Numbered from the stretch's first letter, positions 8,314-16,470 are shown. The stretch is 64,000 nucleotides of DNA from Mucilaginibacter inviolabilis (GCF_011089895.1 NZ_JAANAT010000007.1:1-64000); one strand, 5' to 3'. The notes: generated from the sequence alone by a model not told the origin. Numbers and translations: made by a program.

Positions 8314-9850
8314 GACTGAGATTGATATGGTGATGAATAGCTGTTTCGTTAGCGATTGCCAGCAAAGAGCCGTTAGTGATCAGTTGATGTAAATTATGGA
8401 TATCGGTTGCAAAAACACGGTCGTCCTGTATGTGGGGTACATGTTGCCTTACCAGATCGTGAATCGCTTCAATAACCGGTGTTGATTTTAAGGGCCGCCT
8501 GAAGTCAACCGCCTGTGCTGCATACAACAGTTCAATAGCCTGTATATATTCCAGGTTATCAATTACCTGGTGCAGCTTGCGCCCGCTGATGGAGCCCATA
8601 GATACATGATCCTCCTGCCCCAGGGAAGTAGGCACACTATCGGCACTGGCCGGAAAACACAGGGTTTTATTTTCGGTGACCAGCGCCGCAGTGGTGTATT
8701 GGGGTATCATTAAGCCAGAGTTTAAACCCGCATCCTGTGTAAGCAGTTTGGGCAGACCGTAACGGCCCTCGCTCATCAAATAGCAGCGACGATCGGCAAT
8801 ATTGCCTAACTCGGCAGCCGCAACGGTGGCATAATCCAATGGTAAAGCCAATGGCTGACCATGGAAATTACCTCCGCTGATGGTATCATCGGCATTAAAA
8901 ATAACGGGGTTATCGGTTACGGAATTCAACTCTATTTCTGTCAGTTCTTTCAGATGCAGCCAGGCATTGCGCGATGCACCATGAACCTGTGGCATACACC
9001 TTAATGAGTATGGATCCTGTACCCTGTCGCAATTTGCATGTGAGGAGTTAATCTCTGATCCGGTTAATAAAGTAAACAACCTGTCGGCTACTACTTTGGT
9101 ACCTTTAAAGGGACGGATAGCGTGTAACCGTGCGTCAAATGGTCTTGCGGAGCCCATGAGTCCTTCTAATGATAAAGCGCCGATCAGGTCGGCGCGGTTC
9201 AGCGCATCATCCAGGCGCTGAACGGCTTTTACAGCAAAGGCTAATATAAATTGTGTACCGTTGATCAATGCCAGGCCTTCTTTGGGGCCTAATACCAGGG
9301 GTTGCAGGTTATGTTTTTTTAATAAGTCACCGGCAGGTACGCGCTCGTTATGCTCATACACTTCGCCTAAACCAATCAGCGGTAAGAACAAATGCGATAA
9401 CGGCGCCAGATCACCGGAAGCTCCTACCGATCCTTTTTCAGGAACTATGGGAATAATATCATGGTCGATATGCCAGATGATGCGATGCAATGTTTCAGGT
9501 GCCACACCAGAATAGCCCTGCGCCAATGCCTGTACTTTGGTGATCAGCATCAATTTGGCAATTTCTTTTGGGATGGGTTTACCTACACCCACGCTATGAC
9601 TTTTCAGGATATTACTTTGCAGCAAACTGGTATCAGCCTCGGATATGCGGGTATCACACAGCGGACCAAAACCTGTATTAATACCATAAACCGGATGCTG
9701 GGCGTGTACAATTTTCTCCACCTCGCGCCAGGAAGCACGGATGGCTTTATCGGCTTCGGCATTAATAACACCCTTGGTTTTACCGGCTGCTATATCCAGG
9801 CAAATGCCTATAGTTAAATGATCGGTACCATAATTAAATATACTATTCAT
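8291..9850 (-). CDS. hutH: Histidine ammonia-lyase
   Basis: HutH removes ammonia from L-histidine to give trans-urocanate, the committed step of the pathway. The 519-residue protein carries the Ala-Ser-Gly triad at 144-146 within GSVGASGDLAPLSH, which cyclises to the electrophilic MIO cofactor, and other lyase signatures such as YGINTGFG (55-62) and the SSHANCDRVQDPYSLRC stretch. It is the second gene of the operon: its start overlaps the marR stop by 8 bases, and its end overlaps the hutU start by 23. Tyrosine or phenylalanine ammonia-lyases are related, but the location with hutU, hutI and ftcD settles the substrate as histidine. Confidence 0.96.
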   Translation of the reverse strand: MNSIFNYGTDHLTIGICLDIAAGKTKGVINAEADKAIRASWREVEKIVHAQHPVYGINTGFGPLCDTRISEADTSLLQSNILKSHSVGVGKPIPKEIAKLMLITKVQALAQGYSGVAPETLHRIIWHIDHDIIPIVPEKGSVGASGDLAPLSHLFLPLIGLGEVYEHNERVPAGDLLKKHNLQPLVLGPKEGLALINGTQFILAFAVKAVQRLDDALNRADLIGALSLEGLMGSARPFDARLHAIRPFKGTKVVADRLFTLLTGSEINSSHANCDRVQDPYSLRCMPQVHGASRNAWLHLKELTEIELNSVTDNPVIFNADDTISGGNFHGQPLALPLDYATVAAAELGNIADRRCYLMSEGRYGLPKLLTQDAGLNSGLMIPQYTTAALVTENKTLCFPASADSVPTSLGQEDHVSMGSISGRKLHQVIDNLEYIQAIELLYAAQAVDFRRPLKSTPVIEAIHDLVRQHVPHIQDDRVFATDIHNLHQLITNGSLLAIANETAIHHHINLSHDEFGIY

Positions 9851-10352
9851 GGCTGGTTGTTTTTAGATCGGTAATTAATTTCTGGCTGATAACTTCGGCC
9901 AGGTTTGTCTGACGAAAGGCAGTTTCCAGTCCGGTTATGGCTGGCAATAGTTGTTTGGCTATCTCATCGCTTTCCACCAGTTCGGTCATCGCGGTGCTGA
10001 TAGCATCCCACATGGGTAATATCTGTGTTAATAACTCACGACCACTATCGGTAAGTGTTACCAGTTGCCTGCGACCATCATCGGCACAGGTAGCCGAAGT
10101 AACCAGCTTACGGTTCTTTAAATTGGTAATAAGCTGACTGGCAGCCGGGTGCGAAACTTCGATCTGTTCGCTCAATTCTTTGATGGATAGGGCCTCATTT
10201 TTAGATAGCAAATAAAAAACAGGAAACCAGCTGGCATCAAAATCAATACCCTCATTTTGGTAGGCACGGTTAATTTCGGCCAGAAAAGCTTCGCTCAGGC
10301 GACGTAAACGACTGCCTAAAACCAGGTAACCCAGGCTTTGATATAAATTCAT
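9843..10352 (-). CDS. MarR-family transcriptional regulator, probable regulator of the hut operon
   Basis: A 169-residue protein with the MarR winged-helix layout: N-terminal helices, the recognition region SIKELSEQIEVSHPAASQLI (about 76-95), and the wing TCADDGRRQLVTLTDSGREL (about 108-127). It is the first gene of the hut operon and overlaps hutH by 8 bases. A near-perfect inverted repeat 9 bases before its start codon is a likely operator, which would make it autoregulated and the operon repressor. Histidine operons in other bacteria use HutC (GntR-type) or HutP, so the use of a MarR protein is a variation. The ligand is unknown; urocanate is the obvious guess because it is the usual hut inducer. 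Confidence 0.88.
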   Translation of the reverse strand: MNLYQSLGYLVLGSRLRRLSEAFLAEINRAYQNEGIDFDASWFPVFYLLSKNEALSIKELSEQIEVSHPAASQLITNLKNRKLVTSATCADDGRRQLVTLTDSGRELLTQILPMWDAISTAMTELVESDEIAKQLLPAITGLETAFRQTNLAEVISQKLITDLKTTSHE

Positions 10353-10360
10353 TGTGCAAT

Positions 10361-10380
10361 TTATATAAGTGCTTATATAA
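10361..10380. promoter_or_regulatory. Probable MarR operator upstream of the hut operon
   Basis: TTATATAAG and CTTATATAA are perfect 9-bp inverted arms around a TG centre. The flanks extend the symmetry (GCAAT on one side, ATTGC on the other, with one extra base). It lies 9 bases before the marR start codon, so bound protein would block transcription or initiation. Size and position are typical of MarR-type operators; binding itself is inferred. Confidence 0.7.
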
Positions 10381-10396
10381 TTGCAAATTTTATTTT

Positions 10397-10556
10397 AAAA
10401 GCCTCCTTTTGGGGAGTAATAGTCATGATCAGATATTTCCTAAACGGCTGTCATGGTGAGCCTCGTCGAAGCATAGTGGGCAAGGCCTCTGCGCTCTACC
10501 CTTCGACGGAGCTCAGGGTGACACCCTATATTTTGGAGAAGGTTGGGTGAGGCTTT
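10397..10556. repeat. Nested palindromic repeats between the hut operon and the patatin gene
   Basis: The outer pair AAAGCCTCCTTTTGGGGAG and TTTTGGAGAAGGTTGGGTGA plus GGCTTT is a CTCACCCC-family element. Inside it, from 10450 to 10522, is a different palindrome starting GTCATGGTGAGC and ending GCTCAGGGTGAC with CGTCGAAG/CTTCGACG arms. This arrangement looks like one repeat inserted into another. The divergent intergenic region from 10353 to 10648 holds nothing else apart from the operator at 10361. Confidence 0.65.
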
Positions 10557-10648
10557 AATCCGTGATAACACCTCATAATTTGGGTATTTTTACGTATAAT
10601 GAAATATATTTTATTCCCTAATTTTATCGCTACAAAATCCATTACCTT

Positions 10649-12523
10649 ATGGCAAATACCCTACCCGATACCTTAGCCGAAAACAAACTCGAAGTTGATT
10701 ATATTAAGCCCTTTGCAAATATAGCGCTGGCATTTTCAGGTGGCGGATTTCGAGCGGCTTCCTTTGCATTGGGGGTACTGTCATACCTGAATAAAGTAAC
10801 CTTTGATGATGATACCGATGGGCTTTGCAACCAAACACTGTTGCAGCAGGTACGTTACCTCTCATCTGCATCGGGCGGTACCATCACCACAACTTTGTAT
10901 GCATTGTACAATGCGCAGGGCAAAACCTTTGGGCAATTTTACACTAAATTATCTGCCGGCCTAAACGGCGACGATCTGCTGCGGCAATCATTAGAAATAC
11001 TGGCCGATAAAAAGCACTGGAAAAAAAGACCGCAAAAAACCCGCAACATTATCAACTCCTTTGCGCTTGCTTACGATCAATATTTGTTTGACGGAGCAAC
11101 CTTAGAGTCACTTTGCCATGATGCACCATCACCTACAGCCCATTTACAGGAGGTTTGTTTCAACGCTACCGAATTTTACACCGGGCAATCCTTCCGGCAG
11201 AATATCAAACTGGTTCCGGATTCTGGTGCCGACGAAAGATTCAAATACGGCAACGAGGTTATTTATGTAGACAGCGTGGTTGCCGGCAAAATAAAACTGG
11301 GCGATGTACTGGCTGCGTCATCCTGTTTTCCTGCCGGGTTTGAGCCCATCATTTACCCTAACGACTACACCCATCAGCACCTAAACATCCACGACCTGAA
11401 AAACGCGCTATCTCTGATACCACAAACCGGCGACAAGGAAGAAGCTGAATTTATACAACACAAACAATTTGGCCTGATGGATGGCGGCATTACCGATAAC
11501 CAGGGCCTGCAAAGCATGATGGAAGCCGATGGCAGGCGGCTCGACAAAAAGACCAGCTTCCCTTATTTTGAGCTGATGCTGGTGAATGACGTGGGTAGCC
11601 ATTATATACACCCTTACGTATTGCCTAAAATAAGCAAAGGTTATGAGCTAAATCTCTGGGGTGTATTTTATATTACTCTTGCCATTTTACTGGCCGCTTT
11701 AACCGGGGTTTGGTATGGAATAAGCCATCACAGTACACCGTGGATAATTGCCGGCGCTTTATTTATCCCCATTCCCTTTATATGGGTATCTGGCGTATTA
11801 TATGTAAGGCAACAATTATTTAGCGTATCAAAAGCATCGGCGGGGATGGACTTAAAACGCAACTTTACCGAACAGATCATTCACATACTGGTGAGCTTTT
11901 TTTCCAAAACATCGCTCAGTCTTCTTATACATATGCTCAACACCCGGGCGCAGTCTGTACTAATGCTTAATACCAGCATATTTTTAAAACGCATCAGGCA
12001 GTTGCTGTATGATAAGTTTTATGGCAGTACCCAATGGAACAATCGCGGCAAAGGCAATCACGTTTATGATCTTTCCTTTTCCAATGATATTAACCGTAGC
12101 CAGGGCAACAGTCAATACATGACGACACCATCATCCCTTAATCCGAGTACCGACATGCAGATAGTGGCACAAACCGCTTATAATATGGGTACCACACTTT
12201 GGTTTGATAAAAAATCGGCCGGGCAACAACATACAGAAGCCTGTCTGATAGCATGTGGGCAGTTTACCACCTGCTATAACCTGATTGAGTATATAGACCG
12301 GCTGCTGGATAAAAATACCGGTACTCCTTATGACGACAAATACGAAAACCGCCTGCTCAGGCTCAAGGCTCAGATGACTGCAGACTACGAACATTTTAAA
12401 ACCGATCCGTTTTTCCTGTATAATACTTCGGGAACCGATTATCAGATACCAAGCTTTAAACCTATTAAAATGACAGATATTCCCTTTCCGAAAAATTGGA
12501 GGGAGAAAAAGAAAACTACCTAA
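10649..12523 (+). CDS. Patatin-like phospholipase with two membrane segments
   Basis: A 624-residue patatin-family acyl hydrolase. The oxyanion-hole motif is SGGGFRA (30-36), the nucleophile Ser about 75 lies in SSASGGT, and the catalytic Asp is in MDGGITDNQG (about 277). The elbow reads S-x-S-x-G rather than the classic G-x-S-x-G. After the catalytic half come two hydrophobic stretches at about 332-356 and 364-388, so the protein is probably anchored in the inner membrane with a C-terminal domain of about 230 residues that I do not recognise. It presumably cleaves phospholipid acyl esters on the cytoplasmic face. It is a single gene; its stop is only 5 bases from the convergent YdeI-like gene, with no terminator between them. 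Confidence 0.82.
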   Translation: MANTLPDTLAENKLEVDYIKPFANIALAFSGGGFRAASFALGVLSYLNKVTFDDDTDGLCNQTLLQQVRYLSSASGGTITTTLYALYNAQGKTFGQFYTKLSAGLNGDDLLRQSLEILADKKHWKKRPQKTRNIINSFALAYDQYLFDGATLESLCHDAPSPTAHLQEVCFNATEFYTGQSFRQNIKLVPDSGADERFKYGNEVIYVDSVVAGKIKLGDVLAASSCFPAGFEPIIYPNDYTHQHLNIHDLKNALSLIPQTGDKEEAEFIQHKQFGLMDGGITDNQGLQSMMEADGRRLDKKTSFPYFELMLVNDVGSHYIHPYVLPKISKGYELNLWGVFYITLAILLAALTGVWYGISHHSTPWIIAGALFIPIPFIWVSGVLYVRQQLFSVSKASAGMDLKRNFTEQIIHILVSFFSKTSLSLLIHMLNTRAQSVLMLNTSIFLKRIRQLLYDKFYGSTQWNNRGKGNHVYDLSFSNDINRSQGNSQYMTTPSSLNPSTDMQIVAQTAYNMGTTLWFDKKSAGQQHTEACLIACGQFTTCYNLIEYIDRLLDKNTGTPYDDKYENRLLRLKAQMTADYEHFKTDPFFLYNTSGTDYQIPSFKPIKMTDIPFPKNWREKKKTT

Positions 12524-12528
12524 TGTTA

Positions 12529-13041
12529 CTATTCCCTTGCTTTTTTCAAAGCTCTTAACATTTCAGGATAGCCCTGGTGGCGCAGCATGGCCTCGATGGT
12601 ATTGGCTATGCGATTTGCACGGGTAGTTTCTGTTTTGGCGCTGTTGATCCATTTAATAAAATAGTCGCGGTGGCCTTGTGCCAGGGTAAAAAAGAACTCA
12701 CTGGCTTCGGGTTCAAAATCAAAACACTCCTGTAAGTCGGCCGGAACTTCAACCTTGTAATCATTATCTGGTTCGAGCTGTACCCGTAACATAGCGCCAC
12801 TATGTTTGCGTAGGCCTTTACATATTTCCCGTTTCAGGGCCATAATAAAATTGCCTTCGCCCATGGGCATCAAGGCTATACCGGCAATGGGCATCGCATC
12901 TAATTTACCTTTTACCCTAAATGATTTTTTATTACCAGGCTTCATTTGTTGTGCCAGATCGGCCGGAATTTCAATATACGTCCAGCCAGTTTTTTCGCCC
13001 TGTTCAGCAAATTGCAAAATAATGGTAGTATAATCAATCAT
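12529..13041 (-). CDS. DUF1905/YdeI-like (OmpD-associated family) protein
   Basis: A 170-residue cytoplasmic protein in two parts. Residues 1-90 look like the DUF1905 beta domain (the FRVKGKLDAMPIAGIALMP stretch and MALKREICKGLRKHSG), and residues 100-170 look like the YdeI/OmpD-associated helical domain (the FFFTLAQGHRDYFIKWINSA stretch, then KTETTRANRI). Proteins of this build are widespread in Bacteroidota and have been linked to bacteriocin or peptide resistance in enterics, but their biochemical role is unknown. It stands alone, convergent with the patatin gene. No signal peptide is present. Confidence 0.75.
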   Translation of the reverse strand: MIDYTTIILQFAEQGEKTGWTYIEIPADLAQQMKPGNKKSFRVKGKLDAMPIAGIALMPMGEGNFIMALKREICKGLRKHSGAMLRVQLEPDNDYKVEVPADLQECFDFEPEASEFFFTLAQGHRDYFIKWINSAKTETTRANRIANTIEAMLRHQGYPEMLRALKKARE

Positions 13042-13214
13042 AGCAAGGCTTAAGCTAATTTCTATTACCAGGAATCTAAAAAAACCAGTAAAATATTAAA
13101 TTTATGTTAAATCAACAAAATTTTTAACATATTCTGTAACGTAAGGCATATTGCCGGTGTCTTATGGATATAAAAATTAATTAATAATAATAAACAACCT
13201 CAAATAGCAATACA

Positions 13215-13643
13215 ATGAAAACTTTAAAATCAATATTATTAGGCTTAGCTTTATTAGTAATAGCCTCTGCTTCTAAAGCAACCACCTACACAGATGGTGA
13301 AAATTTAACTAAAAATTATGCCATCAGTACCTACATTGATGCCATGACCCATGGTAAATTAAAAGGCCTGAGTGAAGTGATTGATCAGGATGCTAAATTC
13401 AGCATGTTACGCGGTAAAACCGTTTTGAACTTTAGCAAAGATGAAATGCTTCAATCATTAAATGCCTCTAAAGATACTGAGCAAACCTGCACCACTACTA
13501 CATCAGTTGTTGAAAGCAACGAAGCTATTGCAGTTATCAAAGTGGATATGCAATATGATGGTTTTACCCGCAGCAATTTTGTAACCGTATCAAACACCGG
13601 TAAAGGCTGGAAGATCACCAACGTATACAGCGTTTTTAAATAA
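13215..13643 (+). CDS. Secreted NTF2/lumazine-binding-like protein, copy 1 of 3
   Basis: A 142-residue protein with a signal peptide (MKTLKSILLGLALLVIASASKA) and a cystatin-like alpha+beta fold of the SnoaL/NTF2/Lumazine_bd_2 type: the helix YIDAMTHGKLKGLSEVID, the strand DAKFSMLRG, and a C-terminal hairpin with FVTVSNTGKGWKITNVYSVF. No catalytic residues can be assigned. It is the first of three tandem paralogues (13215, 13762, 14334), each with its own promoter region and GC-rich terminator. Probably periplasmic. Function unknown; the family name comes from fold resemblance and not from a shown ligand. Confidence 0.8.
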   Translation: MKTLKSILLGLALLVIASASKATTYTDGENLTKNYAISTYIDAMTHGKLKGLSEVIDQDAKFSMLRGKTVLNFSKDEMLQSLNASKDTEQTCTTTTSVVESNEAIAVIKVDMQYDGFTRSNFVTVSNTGKGWKITNVYSVFK

Positions 13644-13679
13644 GTTTAGTTTTAGTTTAGTGTTAATATGTAAGTAGAG

Positions 13680-13708
13680 AGCCCCGCCCAGCGGGGCTTT
13701 TTATTTTG
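13680..13708 (+). terminator. Terminator of copy 1
   Basis: AGCCCCGC-CCA-GCGGGGCT followed by TTTTTATTTT. The same hairpin, slightly changed, follows copies 2 and 3. Confidence 0.9.
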
Positions 13709-13761
13709 ATTTTATTTTATAATAATCTGAAAATAAGACCGTTATGTAATAAAATTATTAA

Positions 13762-14190
13762 ATGAAAAATTTAAAATCAATCATATTTGCACTTGCTTTA
13801 CTAATAACCTGCCTAACAGCCAAAGCCGCCTCTGTTACCAATGATGAAGGCCTAACCATGGTTTTCACAATTAACACCTACGTTGATGCCATAACCCATG
13901 GTAAATTACGCGGCCTGGACGATGTAATAGATCAAAATGCCAAATTCAGTCAGTTAAGAGGAACGGATGTGCTGAGTTTTACCAAAGATGAAATGCTTCA
14001 ATCACTAAGCCTCAATAAAGATGTTGAGCAGGAATGTATCACCAGCACTTCTGTTATTCAAAGTAACGTTGAGGTAGCCATTGTAAAAATCGACATGCAA
14101 TACAAATGGTTTACCCGCAGCAATTTCGTAACCGTTTCCAACACCGGTAAAGGCTGGAAAATCACCAGCGTTTACAGCGCTTTTAAGTAA
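13762..14190 (+). CDS. Secreted NTF2/lumazine-binding-like protein, copy 2 of 3
   Basis: The second 142-residue paralogue has the same length and block order as copy 1: signal peptide ending near LTAKAAS, YVDAITHGKLRGLDDVID, NAKFSQLRG, SFTKDEMLQSLSLNKD, then FVTVSNTGKGWKITSVYSAF. It differs from copy 1 mostly at surface positions and in the mature N-terminus. The equal length of all three copies and the retained ends suggest selection on the full fold. It starts 54 bases after the terminator of copy 1. Function unknown. Confidence 0.8.
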   Translation: MKNLKSIIFALALLITCLTAKAASVTNDEGLTMVFTINTYVDAITHGKLRGLDDVIDQNAKFSQLRGTDVLSFTKDEMLQSLSLNKDVEQECITSTSVIQSNVEVAIVKIDMQYKWFTRSNFVTVSNTGKGWKITSVYSAFK

Positions 14191-14214
14191 ATTTAATTTG
14201 ACTATATACATCTG

Positions 14215-14243
14215 AAGCTCCGCCAAACGGGGCTTTTTATTTT
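14215..14243 (+). terminator. Terminator of copy 2 (one arm decayed)
   Basis: AGCTCCG-CCAAA-CGGGGCT then TTTTTATTTTT. One base in the left arm no longer pairs with the right arm, unlike the perfect hairpins after copies 1 and 3. Confidence 0.8.
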
Positions 14244-14333
14244 TATTGGCTTTTATTGATTTTATTGTAACGTATTGAAAATTAGTGTTGTCTTATAGAT
14301 ATAATTTAAACATGACCAAACACCAACAACAAT

Positions 14334-14762
14334 ATGAAAACCTTAAAATCAGTAGTACTAGCACTTGCATTGCTGATAGCATGCAGTGCCGCAAAAGCCA
14401 TCCCGTTTGCAGATGGTGATAACCTAACCAAAACCTTTGCCATCAACACTTATGTTGATGCCATGACCCGCGGTAAATTAAAAGGGCTGGACGATGTGGT
14501 AGATCAAAACGCCAAATTCAGCCTGCTCAGTGGTAAAAAGATCGTGACCTTTACCCGCGATGAAATATTTCAATCTTTAAAGCTCAACAAAAATGTAGAA
14601 CAGGATTGCACCACCAGCACCACCATTGTTCAAAGCAATTCTGATATCACCGTGGTAAAGGTTGATATGCAATATGAAAAGTTTGTACGCAGCAATTATG
14701 TAACCATTGCCAATACCGGCAAAGGATGGAAGATCACCAACGTTTACAGCGTTTTTAAATAA
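14334..14762 (+). CDS. Secreted NTF2/lumazine-binding-like protein, copy 3 of 3
   Basis: The third 142-residue paralogue: signal peptide MKTLKSVVLALALLIACSAA, then YVDAMTRGKLKGLDDVVD, NAKFSLLSGKK, TFTRDEIFQSLKLNKN and YVTIANTGKGWKITNVYSVF. The residue C17 in the signal peptide sits in LIACSAA, which resembles a lipobox, so a lipoprotein form is possible for this copy; copy 2 also has a Cys (LITCLTA) and copy 1 does not. Function unknown. Confidence 0.8.
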   Translation: MKTLKSVVLALALLIACSAAKAIPFADGDNLTKTFAINTYVDAMTRGKLKGLDDVVDQNAKFSLLSGKKIVTFTRDEIFQSLKLNKNVEQDCTTSTTIVQSNSDITVVKVDMQYEKFVRSNYVTIANTGKGWKITNVYSVFK

Positions 14763-14796
14763 ACTTGGTTTAGTGTAATAGTTCAAGTAGAAAAGA

Positions 14797-14827
14797 GCCC
14801 CGCCCGTCGGGGCCTTTTTTATTTTAC
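14797..14827 (+). terminator. Terminator of copy 3
   Basis: GCCCCG-CCCGT-CGGGGC followed by CTTTTTTATTTT. It lies against the end of the convergent SGNH hydrolase gene and overlaps its last codons. Confidence 0.85.
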
Positions 14828-15478
14828 CATAGGCCGCAAAACCGATTGCCATTTATCATATCCCCTGGCATTCAAATGCAGGTAATCACTCTTAAATAAG
14901 CTGGAATCAGGCCTTGTAGTGCCCGGTTTATAAATTACATCAACCAGATCAACAAAATGACTGTTGGGTTTATTCTTCAGATACTTTTTTATCAATTCAT
15001 TGGCCTGCGCCACGGTTGTATAATATTTAGCCCGTACCGGACTCGGTTTTATCGACAGCTAATAGATCTCTGCTTTGGGTAATTTCTGGTGCAGCAGAGG
15101 CCATAACTTAGCAAATTCATCAGCCACAAACGAGGCCGGTTTATCAGCGGCGATATCATTTTCGCCGGCATAGATAAATATTTTCCGGGGCTGATATGGA
15201 AAAAGGATGTATGGTGTAAAGTAATCAACCAGCTGTTCCAATGTTGAACCTCCTACACCTCGTTTAATGATAGGTTTACCCGCAAAGCGCTGTTCCAGAT
15301 CGGTCCATAAACGGATAGACGAACTCCCTATAAACAATATGCCGCCCGGTTTAGGAAAGCTTAAACTATCCTGGTGCTTAAAAGCCCGGATCTCATTATC
15401 AAACGGGAACCCCTGTTGTGCAGATGCTTTACTTATGAAAGCACAGCCAATTAAAAACAAAAATATTTTCAGTTTCAT
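14819..15478 (-). pseudogene. SGNH/GDSL hydrolase interrupted by an in-frame TAG codon
   Basis: One continuous frame of 220 codons reads through a TAG at 15059-15061. Before it are a signal peptide (MKLKIFLFLIGCAFISKASA), block I with the nucleophile in ILFIGSSSIRLW, and block III in YAGENDIA; after it are LSIKPSPVRAKYY and block V with the Asp-His pair in SDYLHLNARGYDKW. In relatives the segment normally reads through as an aromatic followed by SIKPS, so a single TAT or TAC to TAG change explains the break. The truncated product (139 residues) lacks the catalytic Asp and His. Both halves are otherwise intact with no frameshift, so the event is recent, or is a sequencing error, or is suppressed. 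Such enzymes are secreted esterases or carbohydrate deacetylases. Confidence 0.85.
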
Positions 15479-15563
15479 GACGAAGTAAAGTTAAGTCGAA
15501 AGCCTCTAGTTATAAGCCTGGCGCCGGATTTTTCTCCTTTGACTCTTGGCTTTAGACTTTAAA

Positions 15564-16058
15564 CTATTGACTAGTTATCAGTCGTTCTTCAAAAAACAAA
15601 AACGGTAATTGGTTCTCGATACCTTTTATTACCCATACCGGGCCACCCTCCACAAACAATAAAATTTTGATGGGTTTGTTCTGTTTTTTTTCCACTTCGG
15701 CAAGTACCTGCAGACATGATCCACAGGAAGTTACCGGTTTAGTGAGCATAAATTCATCTGTCTGGGCGGTAACCGCCATCGCCACAACCGGGTCATCCGG
15801 ATGATTGGCTCCCCAGTAAAACAGGGCCACCCGCTCGGCACATAAGCCGGATGGATAGGCTACATTTTCCTGATTGCTACCATAAATAATTTTACCGCTT
15901 TGTAAACGCAGGGCTGCCCCTACCCGGAATTTTGAATATGGCGAATGTGAGTTTTTTAATGCTTCCGTTGCCTCCAGGCACAAATCATGATCGGCGGTGG
16001 GCAGTTCTTTTAGTGAATCATATTCATCAAAAGCTATTTTAATTTCATGGTTGGTCAT
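15564..16058 (-). CDS. cdd: Cytidine deaminase
   Basis: This enzyme deaminates cytidine and deoxycytidine to uridine and deoxyuridine in pyrimidine salvage. The 164-residue protein shows the zinc site of the family: the catalytic Glu in CAERVALF (about residues 73-80) and the two other Cys ligands in TSCGSCLQVL (about 110-120), together with SKFRVGAALRLQSG near the N-terminus. It is slightly longer than the usual 130-140 residues because of an N-terminal extension of about 25 residues. It is transcribed away from the conserved element at 16165, and no other gene shares its transcript. Confidence 0.92.
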   Translation of the reverse strand: MTNHEIKIAFDEYDSLKELPTADHDLCLEATEALKNSHSPYSKFRVGAALRLQSGKIIYGSNQENVAYPSGLCAERVALFYWGANHPDDPVVAMAVTAQTDEFMLTKPVTSCGSCLQVLAEVEKKQNKPIKILLFVEGGPVWVIKGIENQLPFLFFEERLITSQ

Positions 16059-16164
16059 AAATATTCATCCCGAAAAAAAGCGGGGGAAACAAGATAAGGT
16101 TTTTTTTGACAGGATTAAAAGATTTAATAGGATTTATCAGATTTCTTTGACTTATAACACCCGC

Positions 16165-16440
16165 AAAAAACTTTTTAAACCTTGAATTTTAACAAATTTC
16201 TGCTCAAAAACAGGGTAAAAACGGGTTAAAATCACTCGAAAAAAACCCATTTTAACACTTTTTAACAAATTCCAATGCGATTTTGAAGGGTTTTTAAAAC
16301 TTTAAAAAGTATTAATTTATTGACTATCAAATAATTAAGCAAAAAACAACTACTTTTTGGCTCTGTTTTGCTCTTAACAAAACAGCCCGGCATCCTCAAA
16401 AAAGAAAGCCGGGCTGGTGTTTGTATAAAGATACGAAAAA
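16165..16440. ncRNA. Conserved 265-bp intergenic element, copy 1 (candidate structured RNA)
   Basis: This stretch between cdd and parE has no credible ORF but is collinear with 61951-62226 over its whole length (264 against 265 bases between matched landmarks). Shared blocks in order: AACTTTTTAAACCTT, AATTTTAACAAATTTC, GAAAACAGG-like, CATTTTAACACTTTTTAACA, AAAACTTTAAAAAGTAT, CAAATAA, TTTTTGG, TCTTAA, then the hairpin CAGCCCGGC...GCCGGGCTG (16383-16416) and ATACGAAAA. The hairpin stem is perfect over 9 bp. Read on the minus strand the element starts with TTTTCGTATCTTTATA, which resembles a Bacteroidota -7 box next to the hairpin. It could be a small RNA, an untranslated leader or a DNA element; strand is not settled. 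Confidence 0.55.
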
Positions 16441-16470
16441 CAAGGGAGAATATAAAGTCTTACCATCCAT

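Noticed and set aside
13215..14762. Toxin-antitoxin or phage origin for the three tandem genes
   Set aside because: They have signal peptides, a common fold and own terminators; no toxin motif or phage gene nearby.
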